Source: Tyzzerella sp. (GTDB lineage: Bacteria > Bacillota > Clostridia > Lachnospirales > Lachnospiraceae). Taken from it: a stretch of DNA of 64,000 nt. Below are positions 1 to 9,766 of the stretch, piece after piece; position 1 is the stretch's first letter; each line of letters opens with the position of its first letter. The stretch is taken from the NCBI GenBank assembly GCA_017410145.1, contig JAFQRJ010000010.1, forward strand, positions 51,374 to 115,373, written 5' to 3'. Both the position numbers and the translations under genes were made by a program. Under the pieces are notes generated by a model, which saw only the letters and a program-made list of their open reading frames with translations, ran no database searches and was not told the origin of the DNA.

Positions 1-364
1 CAAACATGTAGATAATGCGAACTGTCATCGGCGAATTTACCGTAAATGTCTGATACATTAAAAATGATGCCAACGCCACAGGTCCACATGCACGAAGTAA
101 CCACGGACGGAACTTGCCATTTTGTGTCGCCTTGGTCTTGTCACAAATACGTCCCATAGCAGTATCTGTAAATGCATCCACAATACGCGAAATTAAAAAC
201 ATTGTTCCTACTAAACCTGCATTGATACCTAATACATCGGTATAAAACACCTGCAGATAAAGACTTGCAAAGATAAATGTGAAATCATTGGCTACATTTC
301 CAAGCATATAACCAACCTTGTCCCTTCCTCCAAAAGGACGTTTTTGTGTAATTGTTTTGTTCAT
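1..364 (-). CDS. GPH-family sugar:cation symporter (5' part, truncated by window edge)
   Basis: The reading frame starts at ATG 364 behind GGAAGGAGAAACTC and runs off the left edge; about 121 residues are visible. The beginning (RPFGGRDKVGYMLGNVANDF) and the conserved loop SRIVDAFTDTAMGRICDKT, followed by GKFRPWLL, are hallmarks of the glycoside-pentoside-hexuronide (MelB/XylP-like) symporters. These are inner-membrane permeases that take up glycosides with H+ or Na+. It is divergent from the AraC regulator at 534, which is a likely local activator. The substrate cannot be told from the fragment. Confidence 0.88.
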   Translation of the reverse strand, partial: MNKTITQKRPFGGRDKVGYMLGNVANDFTFIFASLYLQVFYTDVLGINAGLVGTMFLISRIVDAFTDTAMGRICDKTKATQNGKFRPWLLRACGPVALASFLMYQTFTVNSPMTVRIIYMF

Positions 365-533
365 AATGAGTTTCTCCTTCCATTACAATTCATTACAAAC
401 ATTTTATCCAAAACTGCTCCATACATAGTAGGATAAATTTTATCAATTATCGTATAATTTTTACCATATTGTTGATTATCCAAAAAACATGTCTTATAAT
501 ATGTATAGTAAAGCAAAACAAGGGGTTTTATTT

Positions 534-1763
534 ATGAACTATGATCTTCAATTGAATTTTTTAAGAGATTTTCTACATTCGCTACACATATCAAGCAGCA
601 TCATATCTAATCCTTCCGAAAAAATATCTTCTGAAGTAGACCTTGGATTACGTGCATTTTTATTCGAAACAGATAACTATAATACCATTTTAGAAAATTC
701 GCTATCATCAGCTAAAGAAAAAACCATATATCGTTTTTTTGATGAATATAACTGTAAATATATTTTCTTAAAATTACCAAATTGTAAAGACGATACATAT
801 TTTTTTATCGGTCCATATCTTTTGGAAATGCTAGATTATGACTATTTGACAAAAAAAGCTGAAACACTTGCTTTATCAGAATCACAAAAACGACAGTTAG
901 AATTATATTACAATTCGCTTCCAGTTATCGAAGATGAAAATTACCTATTGACACTCGCCAATACTTTTGGGGCGACCATATGGGGAAAAGAATCTCAATT
1001 TGAAATGGATTATGTAGAATACGAAATTCCAGACAGAAACACTCCTATTCCAGTTTCCCCTGATTATTCCGAACAACACAGAACACAAATAACTCTATCT
1101 GTATTAGAAGCGAATTACGAAAAAGAAAAACAATTGATGAAAGCAGTCAGTCAAGGAAATTTACATTTGGTTACTGCTGTTGCATCTTCTGTGTATAACA
1201 ATGGTACCGAACAGCGTTTACCGGATTCTCTACGCGACCGCAAGAACTATTTAATCATTTTAAAAACTCTTTTGCGAAAAGCTGCTGAACATGGTAACGT
1301 GCATCCACTACATATTCATCGACTCACCTCGAAGTACGCCAAACGAATTGAAGAAACACGTTCATTAAAGGAAAGCCTACAGCTTCAAGAAAATATGATT
1401 CGCGATTACTGCATTTTGGTGAATAAACACTCCCTTAGCCAATACTCCTACTATGTTGGTAAAGCTATTACTATCATTAACTATGACCTGACAGCAGATT
1501 TGTCATTACACTCAATTGCCTCACAACTTAATGTAAATAGTAGTTATCTTTCTAATTTATTTCACAAGGAATGTGATTGTACATTGACTGCATACGTGAA
1601 TCGTAAGCGTATCACCCATGCTGTTTCCATGCTAAAAAACACAGATAAACTTATTCAGGATATCGCTTCTGATTGTGGATTTCAAGATACAACATACTTC
1701 ATACGTTTATTTAAAAAACAGTTCGGATGCACTCCATTACAATATCGTGGGAACTGCATATAA
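534..1763 (+). CDS. AraC-family transcriptional regulator
   Basis: The C-terminal ~100 residues form the double helix-turn-helix of AraC/XylS proteins (DLSLHSIASQLNVNSSYLSNLF, then DIASDCGFQDTTYFIRLFKK and GCTPLQYR). The roughly 300-residue N-terminal part is a poorly conserved sensor with no recognisable motif. I chose ATG 534 because AAGGGG lies 9 nt upstream; an in-frame ATG at 489 has no ribosome site. It shares a 169-bp intergenic region with the divergent GPH symporter, so it probably controls that gene in response to its sugar. 409 residues. Confidence 0.85.
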   Translation: MNYDLQLNFLRDFLHSLHISSSIISNPSEKISSEVDLGLRAFLFETDNYNTILENSLSSAKEKTIYRFFDEYNCKYIFLKLPNCKDDTYFFIGPYLLEMLDYDYLTKKAETLALSESQKRQLELYYNSLPVIEDENYLLTLANTFGATIWGKESQFEMDYVEYEIPDRNTPIPVSPDYSEQHRTQITLSVLEANYEKEKQLMKAVSQGNLHLVTAVASSVYNNGTEQRLPDSLRDRKNYLIILKTLLRKAAEHGNVHPLHIHRLTSKYAKRIEETRSLKESLQLQENMIRDYCILVNKHSLSQYSYYVGKAITIINYDLTADLSLHSIASQLNVNSSYLSNLFHKECDCTLTAYVNRKRITHAVSMLKNTDKLIQDIASDCGFQDTTYFIRLFKKQFGCTPLQYRGNCI

Positions 1764-1780
1764 CGCCGAACACAAATCAA

Positions 1781-1825
1781 AAATAGCAGGCCAGCCAGTA
1801 AACAACCTTACGCTGTCTGCTATTT
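1781..1825 (-). terminator. Rho-independent terminator of spoIVB
   Basis: AAATAGCAG (1781-1789) pairs with CTGCTATTT (1817-1825). On the minus strand the stem runs into TTTTTGATTTG. It lies between the convergent AraC gene and spoIVB and may also stop AraC transcription, although its plus-strand U-tract is poor. Confidence 0.7.
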
Positions 1826-1842
1826 CCGATTTCCGCACGGAC

Positions 1843-2901
1843 TCATTGCTTTAACATATCCTCAATAAATATCCCATATCCTCTCGTCGGGTCATTCACC
1901 AGCACATGCGTCACCGCACCCACCAATTTCCCATCCTGTGCGATTGGACTTCCGCTCATTCCCTGTACGATTCCTCCTGTCAACTCCAACAGTTCTTCGT
2001 CCACTACTTCAATGACAATTCCTTTGTTCACATTTCCTGTGTAATAATCCACATTTTTTATCTTAATATCATATTCCTTCATTGTGCCGTTTACGGTACA
2101 ACGAATCGTTGCATTGCCAATCTTGATATCATCTTTTTCGCAGATTTCTATTGGTTCCTGGTTTTCTAAAAGTTTATCAATATTCTCGATTTTTCCATAA
2201 ATTCCGTTTTCCGTATTTTTTTCGACTGTGCCTAAAATGTTATAGCGATTATAAATAATCACGCCTTCCAATCCACCAGGCTCCCCTTTTTTACCCTTTT
2301 GTACACCAATAATATTTGTCTCATAGACGGTTCCTTCTGATATTTCTAATAATTCCTCCGTATCTGTGTCATGAATACCATGTCCCAATGCACCAAATTC
2401 ACTATTTGTCGTCACAAAGGTCAGTGTCCCAAGACCTTGCACATTATCCTTCACCCAAATTCCCAATTTGTACTTTTGCTCCCCTACCTGTACAGACTGC
2501 ATTTTCACATCAATATACTCTTCTTCTCGTCTTAGGTTCAGTATGACCTCAGACGATTCCAGTTTCGCCACTGCCCTGATCAAATCCTTCTTTGTATCAA
2601 TGTTCTCCCCATTCATCCCAACGATATAATCTCCGGATTTGACCAAGTTTTTTGCAGGCTCGTATGCATTGCCATCCACACATTCAATAGATTCTGTTGC
2701 AAGCACAAGAACGCCATCCATTTCCATATAGATACCAATTGGCACTCCGCCTGGAATGACCATTTCGCCATCTATGGACTTGGTACTTACCTGCTGATTT
2801 TCCTCTTCTTCTTGCAATGTTGTTACGCCCAAGCCGGTACCCATAGTCATTGCAAGAAGAACGAACATAATTAATATTCGTTTATACCACCATCTTCGCA
2901 T
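1843..2901 (-). CDS. spoIVB: SpoIVB serine peptidase (sporulation sigma-K checkpoint)
   Basis: 352 residues. An N-terminal membrane anchor (residues ~9-27) is followed by a PDZ domain (~85-140) and an S55 peptidase domain. The catalytic residues appear as His174 in GALGHGIHD and Ser318 in GMSGSPI. In sporulating Firmicutes SpoIVB is secreted from the forespore into the intermembrane space, where it cleaves SpoIVFA and triggers pro-sigma-K processing. The start follows AAGGAGG. The gene is placed next to recN as in other clostridia, but spo0A, its usual downstream neighbour, is absent here: an AraC/transporter pair follows. Confidence 0.96.
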   Translation of the reverse strand: MRRWWYKRILIMFVLLAMTMGTGLGVTTLQEEEENQQVSTKSIDGEMVIPGGVPIGIYMEMDGVLVLATESIECVDGNAYEPAKNLVKSGDYIVGMNGENIDTKKDLIRAVAKLESSEVILNLRREEEYIDVKMQSVQVGEQKYKLGIWVKDNVQGLGTLTFVTTNSEFGALGHGIHDTDTEELLEISEGTVYETNIIGVQKGKKGEPGGLEGVIIYNRYNILGTVEKNTENGIYGKIENIDKLLENQEPIEICEKDDIKIGNATIRCTVNGTMKEYDIKIKNVDYYTGNVNKGIVIEVVDEELLELTGGIVQGMSGSPIAQDGKLVGAVTHVLVNDPTRGYGIFIEDMLKQ

Positions 2902-2946
2902 TCCACAACCTCCTTATTCATTTGAGGCACTTTAAATAGAATCTCG

Positions 2947-2983
2947 CAAAAAAAGCAGATACTCTTTTTTAAGTGTCTGCTTT
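2947..2983 (-). terminator. Terminator after recN
   Basis: Minus-strand stem AAGCAGACACT / AGTATCTGCTT with an A-rich loop, followed by TTTTT. It separates the recN-to-nusB group from spoIVB, which therefore needs its own (forespore) promoter in 2902-2946. Confidence 0.8.
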
Positions 2984-3004
2984 ATTATGTGGATTATTCA
3001 CTTT

Positions 3005-4690
3005 TTAAATCTGGTGATATTTTGTGCGCTTTGCCAATTCCTTCATCTCGGCCGCACTTTCCATTACTTTTTCAGTAATTTCTGCACCACCTAAAATTCT
3101 GGCAAGTTCATCAATTTCCTCCTCTTTGTTTAATAAAGAAATACTTGTCCTTGTTTTTCCTTCTGTAACCTTCTTTTCAATTGCGAAATGTGCATCTGCC
3201 ATGGCTGCGATTTGAGCCAAATGTGTAATGCAGATGATTTGATGATTTCGTCCTATCAGAGCCATTTTTTCTGATACTTTCTGCGCAGTGCGACCGCTGA
3301 TTCCCACATCAATTTCATCAAAAATCAAAGTTTCAATTCTATCTTTTTCCGCCATTACGGTCTTGATGGCAAGCATGATTCTGGATAATTCCCCTCCGGA
3401 AGCCACATCGCCAAGAGGACGAACCGGTTCGCCCGGATTCATGGATATCATAAATTCCACTTCGTCTGTTCCGATTAAGCTATAATGTTCTAAGGCTGTA
3501 AACACCATCTCAAACTTCACATCAAAGAAATTCAAATCTAGAAGGTTCTCTTTAATTGCTTTGGTCAATTCTTTTGAAGCTTCTTGTCGCATTTTCGAGA
3601 GTTGCAAGGATAATGAACTTAGTTTCTGTTCTGCTTCTGCTAAATTTCTGCGCAGCGTCTCCAAATAAGAATCATAATCTTGTAGTTTTCTTAGTGTTTC
3701 TTCTTTTTCTTCGCAATATGTAAGAATTTCTTGAATGCTATTTCCATATTTTGACTTCAAATGATTGATTTCATTTAATCGTTTTTCTACTTCATAAAAA
3801 TCTTCTTCTGAGAAATCAAAAGACGAACTATAATCGGATAGTTCTCGATTAAAATCATTTAACAAATTATCCACTTCTGTTAGCTGTGCATATAGTTCAT
3901 TTGCTTTTTCATCATAACGAGCTGCTTCCTGCAGACAATAAATTGCACGGCTTAAGTTATCACTAGCATTCTGATTTGCATTGGCTGTATAACCATATGC
4001 CTCCTCTATATTCGCAGTAATCTTCTTGCCATTTACCATGCGACGATATTGTTCTTCTAAAAGTTCATCTTCCTGCTCTTTTAAATTCGCTCCTCTGATT
4101 TCCTGAATTTCAAATTCAAGAAAACTCATTTCTTTGTTGCGGGCTTTCTCATCTAGGTTCGCTTCTTGCAGTTCTTCTTTATACTGTTTATAAATCTGAT
4201 ACGCAGCGGCAACCTTTTGCTTTACATCGTTTATCGTATCCTTGGCAAATTCATCTAAAATTGATAAATGGTTTTTCTTATACAAAAGAGACTGGTGTTC
4301 ATGTTGTCCGTGGATATCAATTAATATTCCCGCAACTTCTTTTAACTGTGAAATTTGAACCGCCTCGCCATTGATTTTACTTACACTGCGTTTTCCAATC
4401 ATTTTTCGGCTAAGGGTTATCATCCCATCTTCCGGATAAACGTCCAAATCTTTTAATAAGTTAATTTGAACTTCATCTTCCACAAAAAAGCCGAGTTCCA
4501 CGTATCCCGGTTCCTCTTCATTCCGCAAAATGTCGGATGAATATCTTCCGCCGAGGGCAAGATTAACAGAGCCGAGAATAATGGATTTCCCGGCTCCGGT
4601 TTCACCTGATAAAATATTGAGTCCTTCCTTAAATTCTACTTCAATCTCGTCTATTAAGGCGAGATTTTTTACATACAAATTATGCAGCAT
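3005..4690 (-). CDS. recN: DNA repair protein RecN (SMC-like ATPase)
   Basis: 561 residues from ATG 4690, which has GTGAGG 8 nt upstream; the open frame continues to 4837 but overlaps argR and is not credible. The Walker A motif GETGAGKS is at residue ~31, a coiled-coil region fills the middle, and the ABC signature ASGGELSR is followed by the Walker B segment TLIFDEIDVGISG. RecN is a cohesin-like ATPase recruited early to double-strand breaks. It lies 10 nt downstream of argR, the standard clostridial arrangement. Confidence 0.97.
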   Translation of the reverse strand: MLHNLYVKNLALIDEIEVEFKEGLNILSGETGAGKSIILGSVNLALGGRYSSDILRNEEEPGYVELGFFVEDEVQINLLKDLDVYPEDGMITLSRKMIGKRSVSKINGEAVQISQLKEVAGILIDIHGQHEHQSLLYKKNHLSILDEFAKDTINDVKQKVAAAYQIYKQYKEELQEANLDEKARNKEMSFLEFEIQEIRGANLKEQEDELLEEQYRRMVNGKKITANIEEAYGYTANANQNASDNLSRAIYCLQEAARYDEKANELYAQLTEVDNLLNDFNRELSDYSSSFDFSEEDFYEVEKRLNEINHLKSKYGNSIQEILTYCEEKEETLRKLQDYDSYLETLRRNLAEAEQKLSSLSLQLSKMRQEASKELTKAIKENLLDLNFFDVKFEMVFTALEHYSLIGTDEVEFMISMNPGEPVRPLGDVASGGELSRIMLAIKTVMAEKDRIETLIFDEIDVGISGRTAQKVSEKMALIGRNHQIICITHLAQIAAMADAHFAIEKKVTEGKTRTSISLLNKEEEIDELARILGGAEITEKVMESAAEMKELAKRTKYHQI

Positions 4691-4700
4691 ATTATTTTCC

Positions 4701-5150
4701 TCACAACACGATTTTACGGATTTTATCCATGACAACAGCCGTATCTTCCATTGTACGAATTGCACACATAATGGTGTCGTCCCCTGCAATACATCCAACC
4801 ACTTCATTCCATCGCATTTCATCAATTGCCGCAGCAACTGCCATGGCCATTCCGGATACGGTCTTAATCACCAAAATGTTCATTGCCATATCCATAGAAA
4901 CAAATCCATCTTTTAAAATACGGATATATTTATCACGAAGTGCATTTTCTGTAGCCTTTAAAACCACATATTTCTGACGTCCGTCATCAGTTGCTACCTT
5001 TGTGAGCTTCAAATCACGAATATCTCTCGAAACCGTTGCTTGCGTAATCTGAAAGCCTTCCTCTCGCAAACGGTCTGCCAATTCTTCCTGTGTTTCTATA
5101 TCATATTTATTTACCAATTCTACGATTTTTACATGTCTGTTTACTTTCAT
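4701..5150 (-). CDS. argR: Arginine repressor ArgR
   Basis: 149 residues. The N-terminal winged helix (ETQEELADRLREEGFQITQATVSRDIRDL) binds ARG boxes. The C-terminal domain (VVGCIAGDDTIMCAIRT) forms the hexamer and binds arginine. It acts as arginine-dependent repressor of arginine synthesis and activator of catabolism. Its placement between nadK and recN is conserved in Firmicutes without functional link. Only 2 nt separate it from the nadK stop. Confidence 0.97.
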   Translation of the reverse strand: MKVNRHVKIVELVNKYDIETQEELADRLREEGFQITQATVSRDIRDLKLTKVATDDGRQKYVVLKATENALRDKYIRILKDGFVSMDMAMNILVIKTVSGMAMAVAAAIDEMRWNEVVGCIAGDDTIMCAIRTMEDTAVVMDKIRKIVL

Positions 5151-5152
5151 TG

Positions 5153-5965
5153 CTAGTTCCCTTTCATCTTCTCTCTCATTATTTCCAAGAAACTAATTTT
5201 ACTTAATTTTACCAATTTGGCAGTCGCTTCTGCTTTTCGAATCTGAATCCTATCACCAGTATGTACAATGATATCTTCAACCCCGTCAAAGGAAACCACA
5301 GCTTCTTCTATATCCCCATCTCTGCCTTCACATACTTCCAACACAATCTCATCCTCTGCTGACAAAACGATGCTGCTTGTATTTAACGCATGGGAACAGA
5401 TTGGTGTAATGACAATTAATGAAGCAGTTGGTGCTACAATTGGTCCGCCGGCTGACAGATTGTAAGCCGTGGACCCTGTCGGTGTTGATACGATAACGCC
5501 GTCCGCCCGATAGGTGTTTAACAGCTCTCCATTTACATAAATACGAAACTGAATCACACGTACTTTTCCAAAACGTGTCAATACAATATCATTCAACGCA
5601 AGATTCGGTACCTGGTCTTTTACCTGTCCTTGTAGTAACATCCGTTTTTCTACATAGATTTCCCCAGCCATCAACTGGTCAATGCTCTTTTCCAGATCAC
5701 TTACCTCTACCTCTGTAAGATAGCCTAAAGTACCCATGTTAATTCCAAGCATCGGCACATCCCCGGAAGGAAGCTCTCTTGCCGCACGAATCAATGTACC
5801 ATCACCGCCAAGCACAAGAATGCAGTCAACGTCATCCGGCATCGAATCATTTTCCTCTGCCAGCATACACACGCCACCTTTATTTTCGATATAAGCTTGT
5901 ATATTCTTTGTAACCTCTAAATCCTTATCTTTTGTTCGATTTGTAATAATATAAAATCTTTTCAC
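5153..5965 (-). CDS. nadK: NAD kinase
   Basis: 270 residues. It phosphorylates NAD+ to NADP+. Visible family motifs are LGGDGTLIRAAR (ATP/catalytic Asp), GINMGTLGYLTE and the glycine-rich DGVIVSTPTGSTAYNLSAGGP that binds NAD. A full-length bacterial PpnK. It is expressed with tlyA upstream (14-nt gap) and argR downstream. Confidence 0.97.
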   Translation of the reverse strand: MKRFYIITNRTKDKDLEVTKNIQAYIENKGGVCMLAEENDSMPDDVDCILVLGGDGTLIRAARELPSGDVPMLGINMGTLGYLTEVEVSDLEKSIDQLMAGEIYVEKRMLLQGQVKDQVPNLALNDIVLTRFGKVRVIQFRIYVNGELLNTYRADGVIVSTPTGSTAYNLSAGGPIVAPTASLIVITPICSHALNTSSIVLSAEDEIVLEVCEGRDGDIEEAVVSFDGVEDIIVHTGDRIQIRKAEATAKLVKLSKISFLEIMREKMKGN

Positions 5966-5979
5966 GATTCTTTACACTC

Positions 5980-6789
5980 CTATTTTGCAAGAGTTTCAAA
6001 TGCATTCTCCACAACCTGTTTCCAATCAATTGCAACATCTGTAATTGTTCCTATTTCCTCTACCTTTTGTAAATGTGCCAGATATTCAATATTTCCTTCC
6101 GGCCCCTTGATCGGCGAGAAATCCAAATTAAGTACATTAAATCCAATGGAAACGGCATAGGATAATACCATTTCTATAACCTCATAATGTGTGCTTTTCT
6201 CGCGAACCACACCTTTTTTTCCTACTTTGTCACGTCCCGCTTCAAATTGTGGTTTGATAAGCGCAACAATCTGACCGTCTTCTTTTAAATAATTTCGGAT
6301 AGGTAAAAGTACTTTTGTAAGCGAGATAAAGGAAACATCTATTGACGAAAAATCAATCGTTTCTCCCAAATCATCCGGTGTCACATATCGGATATTGGTC
6401 TTTTCCATACAGACAACACGCTCGTCCTGTCTCAATTTCCATGCAAGTTGATTGGTTCCCACATCAATGGCAAACACCTTTTTTGCGCCATTTTGTAACA
6501 TACAGTCCGTAAAACCACCGGTAGAAGAACCCACATCGGTACAAACCTTGTCTTGCAATTGTACGTCAAAGTTTGCAATTGCTTTTTCTAATTTCAAGCC
6601 ACCACGACTGACGTATGGAAGTTTACTACCTTTTACTTCAATATGCACCTCTTCCGGGAATGTACTACCTGCCTTATCTTCCCTCTGTCCTTCCACAAAC
6701 ACATTTCCAGACATAATGATTGCTTTCGCCTTCTCTCTGGACTCCGCCAGATTTCTTTTTACCAATAATACGTCTAAACGTTCTTTCAT
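5980..6789 (-). CDS. tlyA: TlyA-family 2'-O-ribose rRNA methyltransferase
   Basis: 269 residues from ATG 6789 behind AGGAGAACAG; an in-frame ATG at 6819 overlaps dxs and lacks a ribosome site. It has an N-terminal S4 RNA-binding domain (RLDVLLVKRNLAESREKAK...GNVFVEG) and a C-terminal FtsJ-like SAM methyltransferase (TDVGSSTGGFTDCMLQNGA; KPQFEAGR). TlyA proteins methylate cytidines in 16S and 23S rRNA and affect capreomycin sensitivity. The old name hemolysin is historical. It sits between dxs and nadK as in most clostridia. Confidence 0.93.
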   Translation of the reverse strand: MKERLDVLLVKRNLAESREKAKAIIMSGNVFVEGQREDKAGSTFPEEVHIEVKGSKLPYVSRGGLKLEKAIANFDVQLQDKVCTDVGSSTGGFTDCMLQNGAKKVFAIDVGTNQLAWKLRQDERVVCMEKTNIRYVTPDDLGETIDFSSIDVSFISLTKVLLPIRNYLKEDGQIVALIKPQFEAGRDKVGKKGVVREKSTHYEVIEMVLSYAVSIGFNVLNLDFSPIKGPEGNIEYLAHLQKVEEIGTITDVAIDWKQVVENAFETLAK

Positions 6790-6797
6790 CTGTTCTC

Positions 6798-8669
6798 CTA
6801 TTTCCTCATCGTTGCACATGCAAATTCCACCTTGTTTACAATGGATTCTGCATCTAAATGAATCGTTTTACGAAGTAGTCCAATATTCCCATGTTCAATG
6901 TAAGCATCCGGTATACCATTCACAAGCACCTGCACATCTAGTTTTTGCTCTGCCAAATACTTTACAACACCTGCGCCATATCCACCGGAAATAGCTGCAT
7001 CTTCAATTGTAACAAACAGCTTATGTTCCTGTGCCAACTCATGTAAAACATCCGTATCCATTGGTTTCACGAAACGGCTGTTTATTAAGCTACAGTTATA
7101 ACCTTTTTCTTTTAGAGTCTTCCATACAGCCTCTGCAACTTCCATCATATGGCCTACAGATAGAATTGCAATGTCTGATTCTTTATAGATTATTTCGCTT
7201 TTCCCATGAACAATCGTGGCCTTAAATTCCTGCAATTCCTCGTATACATTGCCTCTCGGATAGCGAATGGCAACCGGACCGTCATGCAATGCTGCCCATT
7301 CCATCATTGCCCTAAATTCCCATCTGTTCTTCGGTGCCAGAATGGTAATGTTCGGAATATGATTTAAATATGCTACATCATAGGCTCCCTGATGAGTCTC
7401 TCCGTCACTTCCCACAAGACCTGCTCTGTCAATGGCAAAGATAACCGGTAACTTTTGCATACAAACATCATGTACAATCTGGTCATACCCCCGTTGTAAG
7501 AACGCCGAATAGATAGCAACTACAGGTTTCAGCCCTGCCGCCGCCAATCCAGCTGCAAACGTAACAGCATGCTGCTCTGCAATTCCCACATCAAAGAAGC
7601 GTTCCGGAAATTTCTCTTGGAACTTTGAAAGACCGGTTCCGTCCTTCATGGCTGCAGTAATGGCTACTAGCTTCGGCTCTTTCTCTCCCAAATCACACAT
7701 GATTTTAGAAAATACATCTGTGTAGGTGTCCTTTTTCTTCTCATCCAAGACATTTCCCGTTTCCAAATCAAAAGGAGCAATGCCATGAAATTTGGAAGGA
7801 TTTAATTCTGCAGGCGCATATCCCTTTCCTTTTTCAGTTAATACATGTACCAAGACAGCATTATCCATCTTCTGTGCTTCTTTAAAAACACGGTATAATT
7901 TCTTCACATCATGCCCGTCCACAGGTCCCAGATAAGTGATACCCATATCCTCAAACAGCATTCCAGGCACAAAAAGTTGTTTGATACTGTTTTTCGTTTT
8001 TCGAATATTATTTACCAGACGTTCCCCAACACCCGGAATCTTATTTAAAGTATTGGTAACACCTTTTTTCATATTATTATAAAAATCAGTTGTGCGAAGG
8101 CCGTCCAAATACATATGCATTCCGCCAACATTTTCTGAAATAGACATATTATTATCGTTTAACACAATAATAAAATTACTATTCAAATGAGCCGCGTTAT
8201 TCAGGGCTTCGTACGCCATACCACCTGTCAAGGAACCATCTCCTATAACAGAAACCACACGATAATTCTCCCCCAAGATTTCTCTTGCTTCTACATATCC
8301 TAGACCTGCCGAAATAGAAGTGGAGCTATGTCCTGTGTCAAATGCATCACAGTTGCTCTCTTTTCTTTTTGGGAAACCACTCATGCCTCCAAACTGTCTT
8401 AAATGCTTAAATCCATCTTTTCGCCCCGTTAAAATCTTATGCGTGTAGGACTGATGCCCCACATCCCAAATCATTTTATCCCTCGGAAGTGAAAATGCCA
8501 GATGCATGGCCATAGTAAGTTCTACAACACCTAAATTCGAGGCAAGATGCCCGCCTGTTTTGCTAATATTTTCCACTAAAAACTGGCGAATTTCTGCCGC
8601 AAGCACGTCCAATTCAGCCCAGTTTAGTTTCTTTATGTCATTCGCTTTCTGAATTCGCTCCAATATCAT
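6798..8669 (-). CDS. dxs: 1-deoxy-D-xylulose-5-phosphate synthase
   Basis: 623 residues, full length. It condenses pyruvate and glyceraldehyde-3-phosphate to DXP, the first step of the MEP isoprenoid pathway and a precursor for thiamine and pyridoxal. Thiamine diphosphate motif: GDGSLTGGMAYEALNNAA...NDNNMSIS; transketolase-type C-terminal half with GIAEQHAVTFAAGLA and DRAGLVGSDGETHQG. Its neighbour ispA uses the pathway product, so they form a small isoprenoid operon. Confidence 0.98.
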   Translation of the reverse strand: MILERIQKANDIKKLNWAELDVLAAEIRQFLVENISKTGGHLASNLGVVELTMAMHLAFSLPRDKMIWDVGHQSYTHKILTGRKDGFKHLRQFGGMSGFPKRKESNCDAFDTGHSSTSISAGLGYVEAREILGENYRVVSVIGDGSLTGGMAYEALNNAAHLNSNFIIVLNDNNMSISENVGGMHMYLDGLRTTDFYNNMKKGVTNTLNKIPGVGERLVNNIRKTKNSIKQLFVPGMLFEDMGITYLGPVDGHDVKKLYRVFKEAQKMDNAVLVHVLTEKGKGYAPAELNPSKFHGIAPFDLETGNVLDEKKKDTYTDVFSKIMCDLGEKEPKLVAITAAMKDGTGLSKFQEKFPERFFDVGIAEQHAVTFAAGLAAAGLKPVVAIYSAFLQRGYDQIVHDVCMQKLPVIFAIDRAGLVGSDGETHQGAYDVAYLNHIPNITILAPKNRWEFRAMMEWAALHDGPVAIRYPRGNVYEELQEFKATIVHGKSEIIYKESDIAILSVGHMMEVAEAVWKTLKEKGYNCSLINSRFVKPMDTDVLHELAQEHKLFVTIEDAAISGGYGAGVVKYLAEQKLDVQVLVNGIPDAYIEHGNIGLLRKTIHLDAESIVNKVEFACATMRK

Positions 8670-8682
8670 AAGAGCACCCCTT

Positions 8683-9573
8683 TTATTTTTCTCTGTGAAT
8701 CAGTGATTTTAAAAGCTCCTCCAAGAACAAATCATTGGTTTCAAAACGATGCAATAATTCAATTGCTTCCAATGAAATCTTCTCCACATATTCCTTCGCT
8801 TTATCAAGCCCAACCAATGTCACATACGTTGTCTTTTCATTTTTTTCATCACTTAAAATCGGTTTCCCAAGTACCTCTGCTGTACTTGTCACATCCAAGA
8901 TATCATCTTGAATCTGGAATGCAATACCAACATTTTTCGCAATGGTCTCTATATCCTTGATTGCTTCTTCACTTGCTCCTGCAAGAATTGCTCCAATCAT
9001 CATGGAGCTTTCAATCAAAGCACTTGTCTTTAATTCATAAATAAAATCTAACACTTCTTTGGAAACCGCATTGCCTGCACTCTCCACATCTACAACCTGA
9101 CCGCCAATCATACCATAGATTCCGGCTTTTTGGGCAAGCACCTGAATTGCCTTCCCAATCTCCAATGCTTTTGTCTGATACATGGAAAATGCTTTTGCTG
9201 CCGTCTCAAATGCATAGTTTAAAAGCGCATCTCCGGCAAGTATTCCCATGCCTTCTCCGTATACCACATGTGTGGTCTTTCTTCCTCGGCGATAATCATC
9301 ATTATCCATGGCCGGAAGGTCATCATGTACTAGGGAATATGTATGAATCATCTCGATTGCTGCCATAAAAGGCTCGATAATATCGCTATTACCACCAAAC
9401 AAATGAAATGTTTCCAGCATGAGCATCGGGCGAAGTCTCTTTCCTCCCGCCATAACGCTGTATTCCATTGCCTCCATGATTACCTTTTGATACCCTTCCT
9501 GCTCAGGAAGATATTTCTTCAAAATGGTTTCAATTACTTCTACCTTTTTGCCTTGCTCTTCTTTAAAACTCAT
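8683..9573 (-). CDS. ispA: Farnesyl/geranylgeranyl diphosphate synthase (short-chain polyprenyl synthase)
   Basis: About 296 residues from ATG 9573, chosen because GGAG lies 6 nt upstream; a further in-frame start at 9591 would overlap xseB more. Both aspartate-rich motifs are present: DDLPAMDNDDYRRG (first) and QDDILD (second), the Mg2+-diphosphate sites that elongate IPP and DMAPP to C15 or C20 chains for undecaprenyl and quinone precursors. Chain length cannot be told with certainty. It overlaps the xseB stop by 11 nt, so the two are translationally coupled. Confidence 0.95.
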   Translation of the reverse strand: MSFKEEQGKKVEVIETILKKYLPEQEGYQKVIMEAMEYSVMAGGKRLRPMLMLETFHLFGGNSDIIEPFMAAIEMIHTYSLVHDDLPAMDNDDYRRGRKTTHVVYGEGMGILAGDALLNYAFETAAKAFSMYQTKALEIGKAIQVLAQKAGIYGMIGGQVVDVESAGNAVSKEVLDFIYELKTSALIESSMMIGAILAGASEEAIKDIETIAKNVGIAFQIQDDILDVTSTAEVLGKPILSDEKNEKTTYVTLVGLDKAKEYVEKISLEAIELLHRFETNDLFLEELLKSLIHREK

Positions 9574-9766
9574 GTTGTTCTCCATTTTCATCCAAAATCA
9601 ACATTTTTTTCTCGATTGTGTTAATCTTCTCATTGCAGACCTTTAATAAATCTACCCCTTTATGATACAACTGGAAAGATTCTTCCAAAGACACATTTTC
9701 GCCTTCTAATTTTTCTACAATCTCATCCAATTGCTCAAATACTGTTTCCAATGTTTGCTCTGTCAC
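9563..9766 (-). CDS. xseB: Exodeoxyribonuclease VII small subunit
   Basis: 67 residues, typical length. The helical hairpin LDEIVEKLEGENVSLEESFQLY and the following segment HKGVDLLKVCNEKI match XseB. It binds XseA to form the single-strand exonuclease VII. The start lies inside the 3' end of xseA, an overlap seen in many Firmicutes. Confidence 0.95.
   Translation of the reverse strand: MTEQTLETVFEQLDEIVEKLEGENVSLEESFQLYHKGVDLLKVCNEKINTIEKKMLILDENGEQHEF

Noticed and set aside
4691-4837. Upstream extension of recN
   Set aside because: It overlaps argR fully in another frame; ATG 4690 has the ribosome site and the conserved N-terminus.
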